64,000 nucleotides of DNA from Agriotes lineatus (taxonomy: Eukaryota > Arthropoda > Insecta > Coleoptera > Elateridae). The DNA is taken from the NCBI GenBank assembly GCA_940337035.1, contig OW679197.1:55015903-55079902 (forward strand). Reading direction: 5' to 3'. Shown piece after piece: positions 47,100 to 58,085 of this stretch (position 1 is its first letter; the number at the start of each line of letters is the position of its first letter). Under the pieces are notes generated by a model, which searched no databases, was not told the origin of the DNA, and saw only the letters and a program-made list of their open reading frames with translations. A program made the position numbers and the translations under genes.

Positions 47100-48109
47100 A
47101 AATAACATATTAAGTTATGAAATATGTTGCCCCGCTTCATTAATGCACAATCTAACTCTTCATCTAAAACCTTAAAACCCATTATTTAATATTTCTGAAT
47201 ACATTTTGCCACCAATTCTTTGTTGAAGTTGCTGAATATTGTCCAATGGAAGTTGAAAAATGGAATTTTTAAATATGGCCACAGAAAAAATCGCATGGAA
47301 TTAAGTTGACTAATGACTTTGTTTTCGTAAAACCCTCTAAGTAAATTTAAATTTTCCTTGTGGTGTGTGACCTCTTGCCCCTTCTTATAGAACTTAACCC
47401 TTTACAAATAATCATCATGTAACTCTTTAAATATGGCGACAAAATTTCAATTCGATATCGTTGGGCATTTCGCGAACCTAAAATTTGAATTATTAAAAAA
47501 ATGTAATCGTTTTGCTGCAGTGAATTACCTTAAAAAATATAGGACCTCTAACTCTTCTTTCACTAATTGCTGCCCAAACACCAATTTTTTGTTGGTGAAG
47601 CGCTCCAACATAAAAATGGGGATTTTCAGCACTCCACATTTTTATATTTTATGAGTTAATATAGCCAGATAAATAGAAGTATTTCCTAAATTATTGATAA
47701 ACCAGTTATAGAATTCCAATATAACCGGTGCATCGATTGGCAGCAGTTCCTGATACAGTTGCAACCGGTAAGGAAAATAATGCAAATTGCTTCTTAATAT
47801 CCTATGAGATGTTGTATATGACACATTTAATTGCTGTCCTAAGAGGCGAACAGATAGGTGTGGTTGTTTTTGCACAACTTGTCTCGCATTATTAACTATT
47901 TCTTCAGTGCGTATTTTTGACCGACCACTGGCTTGCTTCTGGTTTACACTTCCAGTTTCGTGATGGTTATGAACTATTCTTGATGCAGGTGTCTTCACTA
48001 GAGTAAATCCTATTTTCATAGACTTTTCTTCCATTTCGAAAGTAACTTTCCAACAAGAACACTCGTTGTTATATAAATGCCATTTTATTTTCTCTTTTGC
48101 TTGATACAA
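47100..48109 (-). pseudogene. Tc3/mariner-like transposase relic
   Basis: Minus strand. N-terminal half in one open frame: ETGSVNQKQASGRSKIRTEE, HLSVRLLGQQLNVSYTTSHR and NLHYFPYRLQLYQELLP, then LEFYNWFINNLGNTS. This is the paired-type helix-turn-helix and linker of insect mariner-like transposases. Beyond 47640 the frame breaks, but ENPHFY-like (GVLKIPIFMLERF), HHKENLNLLRGFY, FFLWPYLK and a C-terminal AKCIQKYLIMGFKVL segment continue the catalytic domain down to about 47100. The first catalytic DEAxF block is lost and the third acidic region is mutated, so it cannot work. Confidence 0.85.
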
Positions 48110-48739
48110 GTAAACTTACTGCAGTGTAAACTTTTGCCTGTCACAGCGACAATGTTTTCATAAACAAAATGCAATCTGATATTCACCTACAGACTTAAGG
48201 TAAAACATGACTAGATTTTTTATTTCTTTCCAAGGCCTGTCCTAAATTCTTTTTTTTAACACACGATACTGTTTAACGCTGAATCTGTCATTATAATTTT
48301 TGACAGATGCGAGGGCTGAAAATTATTTAAAAACTAAACAAAGCTACGAAGCATTTGTTGTGTGAGCTCCATAATGGTCCACATTATATTGGAAAGACAA
48401 AATATGTACCAACAGCGGAGCCAAACAAGCTTGTATACTGTCACCAAAATAAATAACATGTTATCTTATTTTTACTGTGTTTCATGTGTTTCGGTATAAT
48501 TTTAAATGAAACTACCTTAACAGCAAGTTATCAGGTGTTTATCAATATGTTTCTACAGAAATGAAAACGCAATGATATTGTTTCTAACCTTTCCTCATTA
48601 ATACCGGAGGTGTTCAAGAAGTGGGCATTAATTTATACGAACTTTAAACTGCTGTTATTTTTGGTCAAGTTTATTAAGAAAATTGCTGTATTTTGGTTCC
48701 CTCTTGATACTCTTTCAGTCTCTCCGTACTTTATAAACA
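48110..48739. other. AT-rich stretch
   Basis: No gene recognised. Confidence 0.4.
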
Positions 48740-48787
48740 CCTGCTTATATTTTCTACAACCTTTAGTAAAAGTAGCTTGCTGATAGT

Positions 48788-48835
48788 AAAATCGGCTGTT
48801 TACTTTTAGCACATGTGCTAGAAGTAAACTGCTGA
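48788..48835. repeat. Palindrome with ACATGT core
   Basis: GCTGTTTACTTTTAGCACATGTGCTAGAAGTAAACTGCTG region; a near-perfect palindrome centred on GCACATGTGC. A second copy lies at about 48987-49025. Confidence 0.8.
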
Positions 48836-48915
48836 TTTTAAATTTATGTAAATTAAACTCAAAGCGAGGTTATAAAGTTACTCTAGTTGCCTCTTTCGTT
48901 AGAGGTAAAGTGTTT

Positions 48916-49455
48916 TATCTACGACCACTACTAAAAGTAGGCCTTTTAGCGCTAGCTTGTTTCACTAAAAGTGACGTTTTATAGTTTACAGCTGTTTACT
49001 TTTAGCACATGTGCTAAAAGTGAAGCGCGGTTCAAAACTACAATTTCGAACTGCAAGTGAAGTTGTAAAGCTATTCTAGTTGCTTCTTGCGTTACAGGTA
49101 AAGCGTTTTTGAAATAATTAAAGCGTTATGTAATGACTACAGTCATATGTGGAGTATCAATAATTACATTTCGTTAACTCACCTTGACAGCACGGGCGTG
49201 GCCAAACAATCGCCACCGCGGCGTAGGCTACTATTCATTATGACAAAAGCGTCGCAGATGCGAACCTTTCTTAAATCGATATTTATGGATTAATAACGGT
49301 AAAATTAAGGTCGTAGATAAAATATTGTATGCAACGCGTGCTAAAAGTCGTTTATGCGCGAGACATGTTATGAAACTCAGCCTTCGGCTTCGTTTCATAA
49401 TTTTCATGTCTCGCGCATAAACGTCGACTTTTAGCACTTGTTGCATAAATAGCTA
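48916..49455 (+). repeat. Hairpin repeat cluster, copy A1
   Basis: First complete copy of a roughly 540 bp repeat, also present at 50121-51079 (same strand, interrupted) and 51890-52410 (inverse). It starts TATCTACGACC and has the inverse GGTCGTAGATA at 49308-49318, giving an inner 403 bp TIR-like block followed by a long hairpin. Inside are the GCACATGTGC palindrome and an AGGTAAAGxGTTTTTGAAATA block. Non-coding. Confidence 0.8.
49329..49446. repeat. Long hairpin, apex CCTTCGGCTTCG
   Basis: Arms of about 50 bp with very high identity: GCTAAAAGTCGTTTATGCGC, GAGACATG and TATGAAAC, mirrored on the other side. The apex is CTCAGCCTTCGGCTTCG. Confidence 0.9.
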
Positions 49456-49815
49456 TTAAATACTTAAAGCCTTATATAATGAAGAAAGTACAATTATTAC
49501 TACAAATAATTAATTTTGACACTTAACTGAAAACTACCGGCTGCAGAAATAGTCAGTGCTGTCGGCTGCTTATCTACTGCCATTTTTTAATATGACTTGA
49601 ATTATGACTGTTAAAATTATAAACTTTTGTTAACGATATTTCTGGATTAAGATAGTAAATTAAAGGCCGGAGAATAAATATTGTATGCAAACTCATGCTA
49701 AAAGTGTCATTGCACTTATGTTATGAAACTCAGCCTACGGATTCGATACATAATTTTTATGTCTGATGCACTAAATAGGTACTTTTAGCACTTGCATCAT
49801 ACATAGCTATTTCTA
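49456..49815 (+). repeat. Hairpin repeat cluster, diverged copy A2
   Basis: Keeps the order of the last half of A1 (TATTTCTGGATTAAGATAGT, AATATTGTATGCAA, GCTAAAAGT, hairpin) at lower identity. Its hairpin at 49683-49803 has apex CAGCCTACGGATTCG. Confidence 0.65.
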
Positions 49816-50120
49816 CTACATCTCGTTTCTGAAGTAACATTTCAATGCTGAGGGTAGATAACATTTTTCACTATCTACGTTGCTATTGACAACATGAATA
49901 CCATTTTTAAAACATATTTGTTTAAGAAGAACCTACAAAGTTTGATTAGATAACATTAACAGCTTCTTGCAGTTTATTTATTAACGCACAAACAACCAGA
50001 TAATATAATTGATTATGTAAAGTTAAACTTATTTATATAGGTCGCTCGTGAGTCTGAGAGCTAAACCTTTCCCCTCAGGGATAAAACTTCTCTTTATTCA
50101 CTTGTACTATAAATAACTAT
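49816..50120. other. AT-rich spacer in the hairpin cluster
   Basis: No structure recognised. Confidence 0.4.
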
Positions 50121-50562
50121 TATCTACGACCACTACTAAAAGTAGGCCATTTAGCGCTAGCTTGTTTCAATAAAAGTGACGTTTTATAGTTTAACGTGGT
50201 TAAAGAAATTAGCTGTTTACTTTAAGCGCATGTGTGGTATAAAGTGAAGTGAGGTTATAAAACTACAATTTCGAACTGGAAGTGAAGTTGTAAAGTTATT
50301 CTAGTTACTTCTTGCGTTATAGGTAAAGTGTTTTTGAAATAACTTTAGCGTTATGTAATGAATACAGTCAGATGTGTAGTATTAATAATTACCTTTCGTA
50401 ACTGACCTTGACAGTACTGGCTCCGCAAACATTCGCCGCGCGCCATGGCCTACTGTTTATTATGACATAAATTATAAGTGTCGTAGATGCAAACCTTTGT
50501 TAAGTCGATATTTATGGATTAATAACAGTAAAATTAAGGTCGTAGATAATAGTTACTTACTA

Positions 50563-50674
50563 TACAAGTGGGATAACAGCATCATTAATATACGTGTGTG
50601 TAAGTTACAAACGAGTGCGTAGCACGAGTTATGTAATCACACAAGTATATTAATGATGCATTATCACACATGTA
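50563..50674. repeat. Palindrome with GAGTGCGTAGCACGAGT apex
   Basis: GCATCATTAATATAC and its inverse GTATATTAATGATGC flank ACACA-type arms and a GC-rich tip GTGCGTAGCAC. Confidence 0.85.
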
Positions 50675-50774
50675 TTGTACAACATTTTATCTTCGACTGC
50701 CTAAAATTGAGAAAAGTGCATTAAGAGAAATGTCAGATCTGTAATTTTCAAAAATATTTTAGTAGGCAAATGTC

Positions 50775-50917
50775 ATTATGTCATTCATTTGACACTATGT
50801 CAGTTAGGTAATGAAGTCATTACACAATTCAGTTGCGTAATGAAACCATTACATAACTGAGTGGTGTAATGAGCTTCATTACCTAACTGAAATAGTGTCA
50901 AATGAGTGACGTAATGA
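50775..50917. repeat. Palindrome rich in GTAATG/CATTAC
   Basis: TTTGACACTAT, CAGTTAGGTAATGAAG and CATTACACAATTCAGT appear inverted on the far side; arms of about 65 bp. Confidence 0.85.
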
Positions 50918-50950
50918 GTTACTAATCCCACTGGAGTAGATAAAATATTG

Positions 50951-51070
50951 TATGCAACGCATGCTAAAAGTCGTTTATGAACGAGGCATGATATGAAACT
51001 CAGCCTTCGGCTTCGTTTCATAATTTTCATGTCTCGTGCATAAACGTCAACTTTTAGCACTTATTGCATA
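50951..51070. repeat. Long hairpin of copy B
   Basis: Same design as 49329-49446 with a few substitutions. Confidence 0.85.
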
Positions 51071-51262
51071 AATAGCTATTGTGTGACACCTACTTCTGTT
51101 ATATCTATTGGAATATTCACGGTAAACTGACATTTTAATAACGGGATAGATAAAATGTTACTTTATTCACTAGTGTACAAACAATCCATAATCCATAGCA
51201 TCTACCAAAATACATACCTGTACCTTTATAACCAGTACACAATCAGGTAACATGCAATTATA

Positions 51263-51826
51263 GTGGGTGTCCCAACAAGAGCGCCGGATTTAAATTTGCC
51301 GTCATTTTGTTAATACGAGTTGTACGGTGATTTTTTTTGACAGCTGTCACGTACAGACCACGCGATTTAAGAATATGGAGAAGTATTTGAACGAACAACG
51401 TTTCATTATTGTAGAAACACATTACAAAAATAGTGAAAGTTTTGCGAAAACGGTTCGCCAAATACGTCAAGTTTTCGGTCGCAATAATGCGCCAAATGAA
51501 TCTAACACCGATGGACTTTTTTCTTTGGGGCTATGTGAAGGAAAACGTGTATGCGAATAAGCCTGAAACAGTTGAACATCTTAAAGAGGAAATACGGCGC
51601 ATTATTGGTGAAATACAGCCACATTTGTGCGAAAACGTTATTCAAAATTTCAACAAAAGAATAACCCTGTGCCAGAGATTTCGTTTTGGCCATTTGCCGG
51701 ATGTTGTATTTCACGTTTAATCGGAACTATTTTCCTTTATGTTGAAATAAAAATGTTTTCTTAATTAAAAAAATAAATGTGTTTTTTCTTTAAAATTAAA
51801 TCCGGCGCTCTTGTTGGGACACCCAT
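51263..51826 (+). mobile_element. Internally deleted mariner element, 564 bp
   Basis: Inverted ends GTGGGTGTCCCAACAAGAGC...GCTCTTGTTGGGACACCCAT of about 31 bp, flanked by TA (51261-51262, 51827-51828). Inside, the transposase N-terminus MEKYLNEQRFIIVETHYKNS with FAKTVRQIRQVFGRNN is joined directly to the C-terminus, DFFLWGYVKENVYANKPETV followed by ITLCQRFRFGHLPDVVFHV. DNA-binding and most of the catalytic domain are deleted, so it is non-autonomous. The remaining sequence is well kept, implying a fairly recent insertion. It sits between copies B and C of the hairpin cluster. Confidence 0.88.
51375..51720 (+). pseudogene. Deleted mariner transposase gene
   Basis: ATG at 51375. The N-terminal part runs in one frame to about 51510, and the C-terminal part runs in another frame to TAA at 51718-51720; the deletion join also shifts the frame. 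FFLWGYVK includes the region of the third catalytic residue; the first two are gone. Same family as the relic at 36240-37120. Confidence 0.82.
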
Positions 51827-51889
51827 TATAATTAAATGTAGACATTGGAACAATTTTTATATGCCACACGTGAATAAAGAAATAAAATA

Positions 51890-52410
51890 GCTATTTATGC
51901 CCAAGTGTTAAAATTCGACGTTTATGCACGAAAATTATGAAACTCAGCCTTCGGCTTCGATTCATATATGCACGAGACGTGAAAATTATGAAACTCAGCC
52001 TTCGGCTTCGTTTCATAATTTTCATGTCTCGTGCATAAACGACTTTTAACAAGCGTTGCATACAATATTTTATCTACGACCTTAATTTTACTGTTATTAA
52101 TCCATAAATATCGTTTAACAAAGGTTTGCATCTACGACACTTTTAATTTATGTCATAATAAACAGTAGACCATGCCGCGCGGGCATTGTTTGCGAAGCCA
52201 GTACTGTCAAGGTCAGTTACGAAATGTAATTATTGATACTCCACATCTGACTGTATTCATTACATAACGCTTTAATTATTTCAAAAACACTTTACCTGTA
52301 ACGCAAGAAGCAACTAGAATAACTTTACAACTTCACTTCCAGTTCGAAATTGTAGTTTTATAACCTCACTTCACTTTTAGGACATGAGCTAAAAGTAAAC
52401 AGCTGATTTC
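51890..52410 (-). repeat. Hairpin repeat cluster, copy C, inverted
   Basis: Inverse-orientation copy of A1 and B: hairpin first, then TATCTACGACC, CAGTAGACCATG, GCCAGTACTGTCAAGGTCAG, TTTCAAAAACACTTTACCTG and CTAAAAGTAAACAGCTG. With B it forms an inverted pair about 0.8 kb apart, like the ends of a larger TIR transposon. Confidence 0.8.
51897..52063. repeat. Hairpin of copy C with duplicated apex
   Basis: The tip segment AAAATTATGAAACTCAGCCT with TCGGCTTCG occurs twice in direct orientation (51931-51961 and 51982-52012), so the hairpin has one extra half-arm. Confidence 0.8.
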
Positions 52411-53240
52411 TTTAACCACACGCTTTTTGCTACAAGTAACAACCCTTTTTTTAAATTATTTAATGCAATTTAATTAACTGGTCTGTACTAACTAAGCCAA
52501 TTCACTTCAAATCAGCTCTTTACATTGCTTTTAAAACAATATTTGCGTAAAACCAAAACATGTACCTAGCTCACAGCAGTTAATTAATTCGGTAAATTTT
52601 AATGGATTCGTTAGTTGGAAATTCAAATGAAATATCTAAAGTACGTTTTTTTCCTATAAAAAATTTCAAGGTCAAAGAATTTAGGGTTTATGTTGGTATA
52701 ACTTGGATTTTTTTTTTAAATATATGTTGGCAAAATTTGTTTTAGTAACTTAATAGAACTAAAAATTGGTGGGAAATTTAAAATCTAGCATTAAAGTTCT
52801 ATGTATATCAAAAGCTCTTGCTAATCTTTCGTAAACGTCTTCTTCTGGTGTGTTAAGATGCAGTTCCTCTGCACACTTCACTACATTTAATTTTAAAAGA
52901 TTCCGTTTTTAAGATTCATTTTTTTTTTTTTTTTGGAAAATGTATAGCCAAAGGATAAGTAACTCTGTTCCCTTCGGTTCAGCTGGTGAAGGTAGACTTC
53001 CAGCTTGACTGGACACTACTGTGCATGTATTATATGAAATGTTTGTGCAACATACAGGTTACCCAGTTTCGAGATTTCTCACGAGATCGGTTAAATCAAG
53101 GCGTAACTCAAAAACTAAGTCAGCTAGGTCCAATTTACTTTCTGAATAGCATGCAGCATTCGATTATGCAACTTTACCCTAATTTAACCATGTTCGTATT
53201 AATTACGGTTTCCGAAATCCCACTGGTGAACCTCGATACG
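52411..53240. other. AT-rich stretch
   Basis: Nothing recognised; a T homopolymer at 52919-52934. Confidence 0.4.
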
Positions 53241-53970
53241 GAGCAGTAAAGCCAACATACTGTAAACGTGAATAATACCCATAGTCTAAAGCCGGTCCTG
53301 GGGAGGGCGCACGCCCACCCTGAAGGCCTGACTGCATCCCTGGCCGAGAGCGGAAAAGTCGCGATTTCCTCGATCCGATGCTCGCTCAAACCGAATATCT
53401 AACTGAGCAACTGTTGCTACAAGAGCTGGTTTGCGGTTGCAAGGAAGTTCGGCTAAGATTTCCGCACGGCACATTACACATTCACCAACAACAGATTACA
53501 CCCACCCCCACACGTCTCGGCTTCATCATTCCGAACATGATTGTTCTGTTGGCAGCCGTGTACCGTGTTTGTTGTAGGGCAGGGGTTGAAAGGGTCTATC
53601 AAATTCCCCGGAGTACTACAAACTTGAACATTTCGTCTGTAAATATCTTATTGTTCGGTTCGCGTGCGAGATTTCCGATGTCCGCCGGGCAAAAAGCTAA
53701 GTACGTCCCCCCCCCCCCCATCCTGGTGCAATAATTGTGTGTGCACATCAGGCAGGGACAAATATGTCATCAACACATTCTTGGAGCACATATCGCCAGC
53801 ATTCCACTCGAGAGGGAACTTAGTAAGACGTTTGCGACTGACGGGAGATGAACAACATTCCCCAAGTTCCATGCATCAATTCCATTCCTTCAACCCTTTA
53901 CCTACACTTATATCCGGCTCGCTCTGGCGGGACTCGCTACTTCCGGGTTTTTCGCGGAAGGGATTTTGAG
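53241..53970. other. Unexplained GC-rich block
   Basis: Sharp rise in GC with CpG sites, a GGGCGCACGCCC palindrome near 53306 and a run of 13 C near 53708. Overlapping open frames on both strands (118 codons at 53378-53734 plus; 101 codons at 53664-53969 plus; 74 and 71 on minus) reflect the composition more than coding; none has a known motif or splice signals. It could be a regulatory island, a transposon part, or a real unrecognised exon. Confidence 0.35.
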
Positions 53971-54084
53971 TTTCGTTTCGTATAAGCATCGCACTGGGTA
54001 AAACGTTTTGCATTGAACTGTAAAATTCAAATGCGCTGCAAATTGGTATTCGAGTCGTTTTGTCATACAGGGTGGGCTAAGAGA

Positions 54085-54135
54085 TGTGGTTCACTTTACT
54101 TCTTGAGACTGCAACCCAACGTACACATATCATGG
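54085..54135 (+). repeat. Left inverted end of putative MULE
   Basis: Core ACTTCTTGAGACTGCAACCC, exact inverse at 59492-59519. Confidence 0.75.
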
Positions 54136-54469
54136 CAATTCATATACCCTTGTTCAAAAGACAGAGGCATTGAACAGAGGTGTTGTTACTGAAACTCTAC
54201 TCGTTTAATAAATGCTGTGAATAGAGATAGAATTCGTGACGGTATAAATATCGTTAATATTCATTGTATTTACTCTTGAAGACTTGAACTGACGTCACAC
54301 ATGTTCATTGATTTGAAATATTCGTGCATTTGTCATATAGGTAAGGGTAATATTGTCTATTTTACATTTGCTAGAATGAGTTTACTTACACGTAGATAAA
54401 AAATATCTAACTTTAGTGGATCGAGTGTTTCCATGGTCGGAAATATTATAAGAAAAATATTACCAATTT

Positions 54470-55400
54470 AAAGGCTGCAACACCTAACCTCAAAAAGAAA
54501 GTAAACAGCGATCTCCATTATTACGCAGAGCAGTATAATTGTATTCGTGGCAGAAAGTTCCAGGCTTGGAGTGATGGAATTTATAATAGGAGGTATGTAA
54601 ACATAAGGTGTTTTATAGGAATATTTGAAGAAAAATCTATGTTTACTACACATAGAATAGACTGCCCTGCAACTTTCATCTGATGGGCAATATTTAGAAA
54701 TAAAATTCATGTTGAATGAGTTCTTAGGTCAGGATTAATATCAGTTAGATGCTAGTGAGGGTCACGACATTCAATAACTTATTACTTGCAGAGGCAATAA
54801 GAAGATCATCCAATCTCAAGTACTTCGACAAATTAAAGAAAAGGTTACTTTATGGGATTATCCAATATAGGAAAATACTAAAACTGGCAGTAATGATTTT
54901 AAGAGAATCTCAACTCTGTATGTATAGTTTTACCAATTAAAATAATTTTATAAAGTTTTCTTATGTTTTGCTCTTGTAGACTGTTAGGTATCTATACTTT
55001 CTCCATTAATTTAATATGAGAAATACATTTGATGTCGGGAACCAATTTCTTGCCATAGATGGAACACATAAACTTCTGGGTAATGGATGCACCCTGTTTT
55101 CACTTTTAGTTGAAGAGGTAATGGTCATAGGGATATTGTTGGATTTTGTATTGCGGCTTTGGAAGATAGAAACACACTAATATAGTGTCTTAATTGTTTT
55201 TAGAACGAGTGTATCACCTTCATATGCGGTATTATATCCGACAAAAATTTGTTGAAGAAAGAATGCTTGAAATAAGTTTTTCCTGAAGCACAGGCATACT
55301 ATATATTCCAAAGCGAAATATATACTTAAATACTATAGATGTTAAAATTAGAAAGAAAACAAGATGCTAATTTCTGCATCTTGTTGTACTCATTTATGCA
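54470..55400 (+). pseudogene. MULE transposase relic
   Basis: Plus strand, several frames. N-terminal FAR1-like part: EQYNCIRGRKFQAWSDG, HRIDCPATF, DGQYLEIKFMLNEF. Linker: NKKIIQSQVLRQIKEKVTLW. Catalytic part: NTFDVGNQFLAIDGTHKLLG followed by CTLFSLLVEE (the DGTHK block with the first D), then GHRDIVGFCIAALED, ISDKNLLKKECLK (second D region) and VFPEAQAYY. The CxxH motif that should follow is lost. The order matches animal MULE/ZSWIM-like transposases, which cut and paste via terminal inverted repeats. Frameshifts make it inactive. Confidence 0.75.
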
Positions 55401-56069
55401 AGATCCAAAAACAACATTAACTCGACCAGTGTCCATGAAAATAAAACCAAAATAAGTTCTTTAAAAAATTGACGTGCGACATAGCTGGGGCCACTCGCAT
55501 GTACGTGACAAACATACATGAAACAATATCACCTAGCGTTAAAATAATTGTCTTCAAAGATAATCATAATAAAATCTTACTCGGCATTTATAATTCATCT
55601 CAAAATGGAAATCATTAGAATGATTATACCACTCCCTCTAACATCAACCAATGAAAAACAGCAGAATGCATAGTTACGCATGTAATAACTTGTGATAATG
55701 TACATAGCAACTGACAATCACATACCTTCCTGATTAATAGGTGATAATCACACGCCTTCACAAACATCATGTTACCTGCTGTCAGTACAATTGTCATAAC
55801 AACCACATTAACTGTACTTTTAATATTTAAAATACACTATTCAAACGTTGTTTATTGACTCGTGATATAACTGGTGAATAACAAAATAAAATGCTTGAGT
55901 AAGAAAGAGATGGCCATACGAAAAAATTATTTTAATAGGCATGTTTAGTTAACAAATGTCATAATTAAATTAAGCGTCAAGCCTTCTTGAATATTTGCTA
56001 CTATGTTTACCTCCTTCTTACTCAAGCAATACGAGTTATTTGCTTGTTCATGTTATCTCATTGCTGTTA
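55401..56069. other. AT-rich part of the putative MULE
   Basis: No coding recognised. Confidence 0.4.
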
Positions 56070-56071
56070 TA

Positions 56072-56463
56072 CCGGGTGTCCGTTCTCAAAGTCGAACATA
56101 GGCGATTAACATTGTATTGAACGTTTTTGTCGATTCCTGCTCGCCAATCTAACTTACAGGGAAGGTAATGGTACCAATGGAAAAATAAAATTATTCCGCA
56201 TCAAATGGTACCAATAATAATATTCAAGATGCGATTTTTATTTTAAAATACTGATTTAAAACTTGGGAATTTTAAATATGCCACTCCTTGCTTTCAAGTT
56301 CGATAGCATTTGTCAAAACAAATGGTAATTAGTTGGCGTAAATCAGATATTTTCCGTCAACGTCTGTTAAAATTATTCACAGAAAAATGAATTATTTGAA
56401 TGAAGAACGAGTGAATGCACTAATGTTAATTGCCTATGTTCGACTTTGAGAATGGACACCCAG
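56072..56463. mobile_element. TA-flanked MITE, 392 bp
   Basis: Inverted ends CxGGGTGTCCxTTCTCAAAG, extending through TCGAACATAGGC, about 45 bp in all, with TA at 56070-56071 and 56464-56465. Near the right end a frame MNYLNEERVNALMLIAY resembles the start of mariner-like transposases, so it may be a deletion derivative. Confidence 0.85.
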
Positions 56464-56598
56464 TATATAATTGTGGCCCCATCGGTATTGTTTTAGGCAA
56501 TCACGCTCGTTCTTCTGACTCGCGCGATTGCCAAACAGTATATCTTGTGTAAACAGAAATGATTATTTGATCATCAAGAACCCACTAGTTGCATTATA

Positions 56599-57412
56599 CA
56601 GGGTGTTAATTAAGTACGTAGACAAACTTTAAGGGGCGATTCCTTGATCAATTCTAAGATAAAAGTTTATATAAACGTGGAACCTATACGGCTTCGTTCT
56701 CAAGATACAGGGTGTTGAAATTTAAACAAAAATATTTTTTTCAAAAATCTGGAAAACGCCTAGAGGTATTCTAATAAAACTTGGTGTATGATAGTATTTA
56801 ATAAAGTGGCATTATTTGATCAAAATAAATTTAATTTATTTCCACCAGTGGCGTGCAGCGCGGCCACCTCAGTTACCTTATTTTAGAAAAATCTGGTACG
56901 CCACTGTTTTTTAGTCAATACGACTAGTTTTTTTTTAGCTTTATCCATTGAAATTATACATAAGATGTATCTTTAACTTTTTTGACAGAATAAACTTTTT
57001 TCAAGAAAAACAGAAAAATCTGTAACAGCAATTTCGTTCATTGGACTTTAATGGGATTTAAACGGCTTTGTTTTCAAAATACAGCTTAAAGACGTTTTAA
57101 AAATATATTATTTAATAACAAAAAATCTTACGATAGCTACAAAACTTTTTGCTAAAAAACAGTGACGTACCAGATTTTTCTAAAATAAGGTAACTGGGTT
57201 GACCTCGATTTAATTTATTTTGACTGAACAATGCCATTTTATGAAATACTAATCTACACAAGTTTCATTAGAATACTTCCAGCCGTTTTCGAAATATTTG
57301 AAAAAAAATTGTGTTTAAACTTCAACATCCTGTATTTTGAAAACTTTTTTATCTTAGAATTGATCAAGGAATCACCCCTTAAAGTTTGTCTACGTACTTA
57401 ATTAATACCCTG
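56599..57412. mobile_element. TA-flanked foldback element, 814 bp
   Basis: Inverted arms of about 330 bp beginning CAGGGTGTTAATTAAGTACG, each with CCTTGATCAATTCTAAGATA and TGGTACGCCACTGTTTTTT-type blocks, around a centre of 150 bp. TA at 56597-56598 and 57413-57414. Non-coding. Confidence 0.9.
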
Positions 57413-57414
57413 TA

Positions 57415-58085
57415 TATGAAAATTACACCCATTTTAGAATTCGTACGTATGGCATTGATTATGATATGTATCGTAATTGATGAAAATAATAAAATAGTAA
57501 ATATGACGATGAACACCAATTTACTATTCAAAGTTCCATTAGTAAACCGAAAACAGTCGAAATTGTCGATGAATGCCCGCAAAATATTCGTTTGCATTTT
57601 GCAATAGTGTTATATCAAATATAATAAAAAGAAGATGTACGCCAGAAAACTAAGTATTGAGTTTAAAACGAACAAAAAACTGAATAAGAACTGTTGTTTG
57701 TGGCTATGTGGCAATGTGGCTGTATCTGTTAATTATTGTTGTGTTTAAAGAATATTGTTTTTTCATCTTTAAAAGTGTTTTCAAATCTATACCGTATTCG
57801 TGCATTTAAGACGTCAAACCTTAACTACATATGACGTCAGTTCCTATCTGTTCAAACAACGCTTGACCATACTTAATTTGGTTTAATTTTAGAAAACCAC
57901 ATGCAACAGTTAGTTTACAATATGTGATATTACGACCTACTACTGACATAAATACGTCATATTTCTTAATTCATGTTTATAGGTCAAACTGCAATCACTT
58001 GTCAACATTAAATATAGATTTATGTGTACGTATTCCGCGCAATAACAGACTACTCCAGTGATCGGTGAATTAGCAGTGCTTTTTT
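57415..58085. other. AT-rich stretch in the putative MULE
   Basis: Nothing recognised. Confidence 0.4.

Larger units (their letters stand above)
50549..50934. mobile_element. 386 bp insertion of two palindromes
   Basis: Compared with copy A1 this block is extra sequence inside copy B. GTAGATA stands on both sides (50542-50548 and 50935-50941), a likely 7-bp target duplication. The insert consists mainly of two unrelated palindromes (50563-50674 and 50775-50917), with AGTGGGAT near both ends in inverse orientation. No coding potential. Family unknown. Confidence 0.7.
50121..51079 (+). repeat. Hairpin repeat cluster, copy B, interrupted
   Basis: Copy of A1 in the same orientation, split at GGTCGTAGATA by the insertion 50549-50934. 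The terminal hairpin at 50951-51070 again carries CTCAGCCTTCGGCTTCG. Confidence 0.8.

Noticed and set aside
53378..53734. A 118-codon open frame in the GC-rich block as a gene
   Set aside because: High GC lengthens frames on both strands here; no domain, promoter or splice signal supports it.
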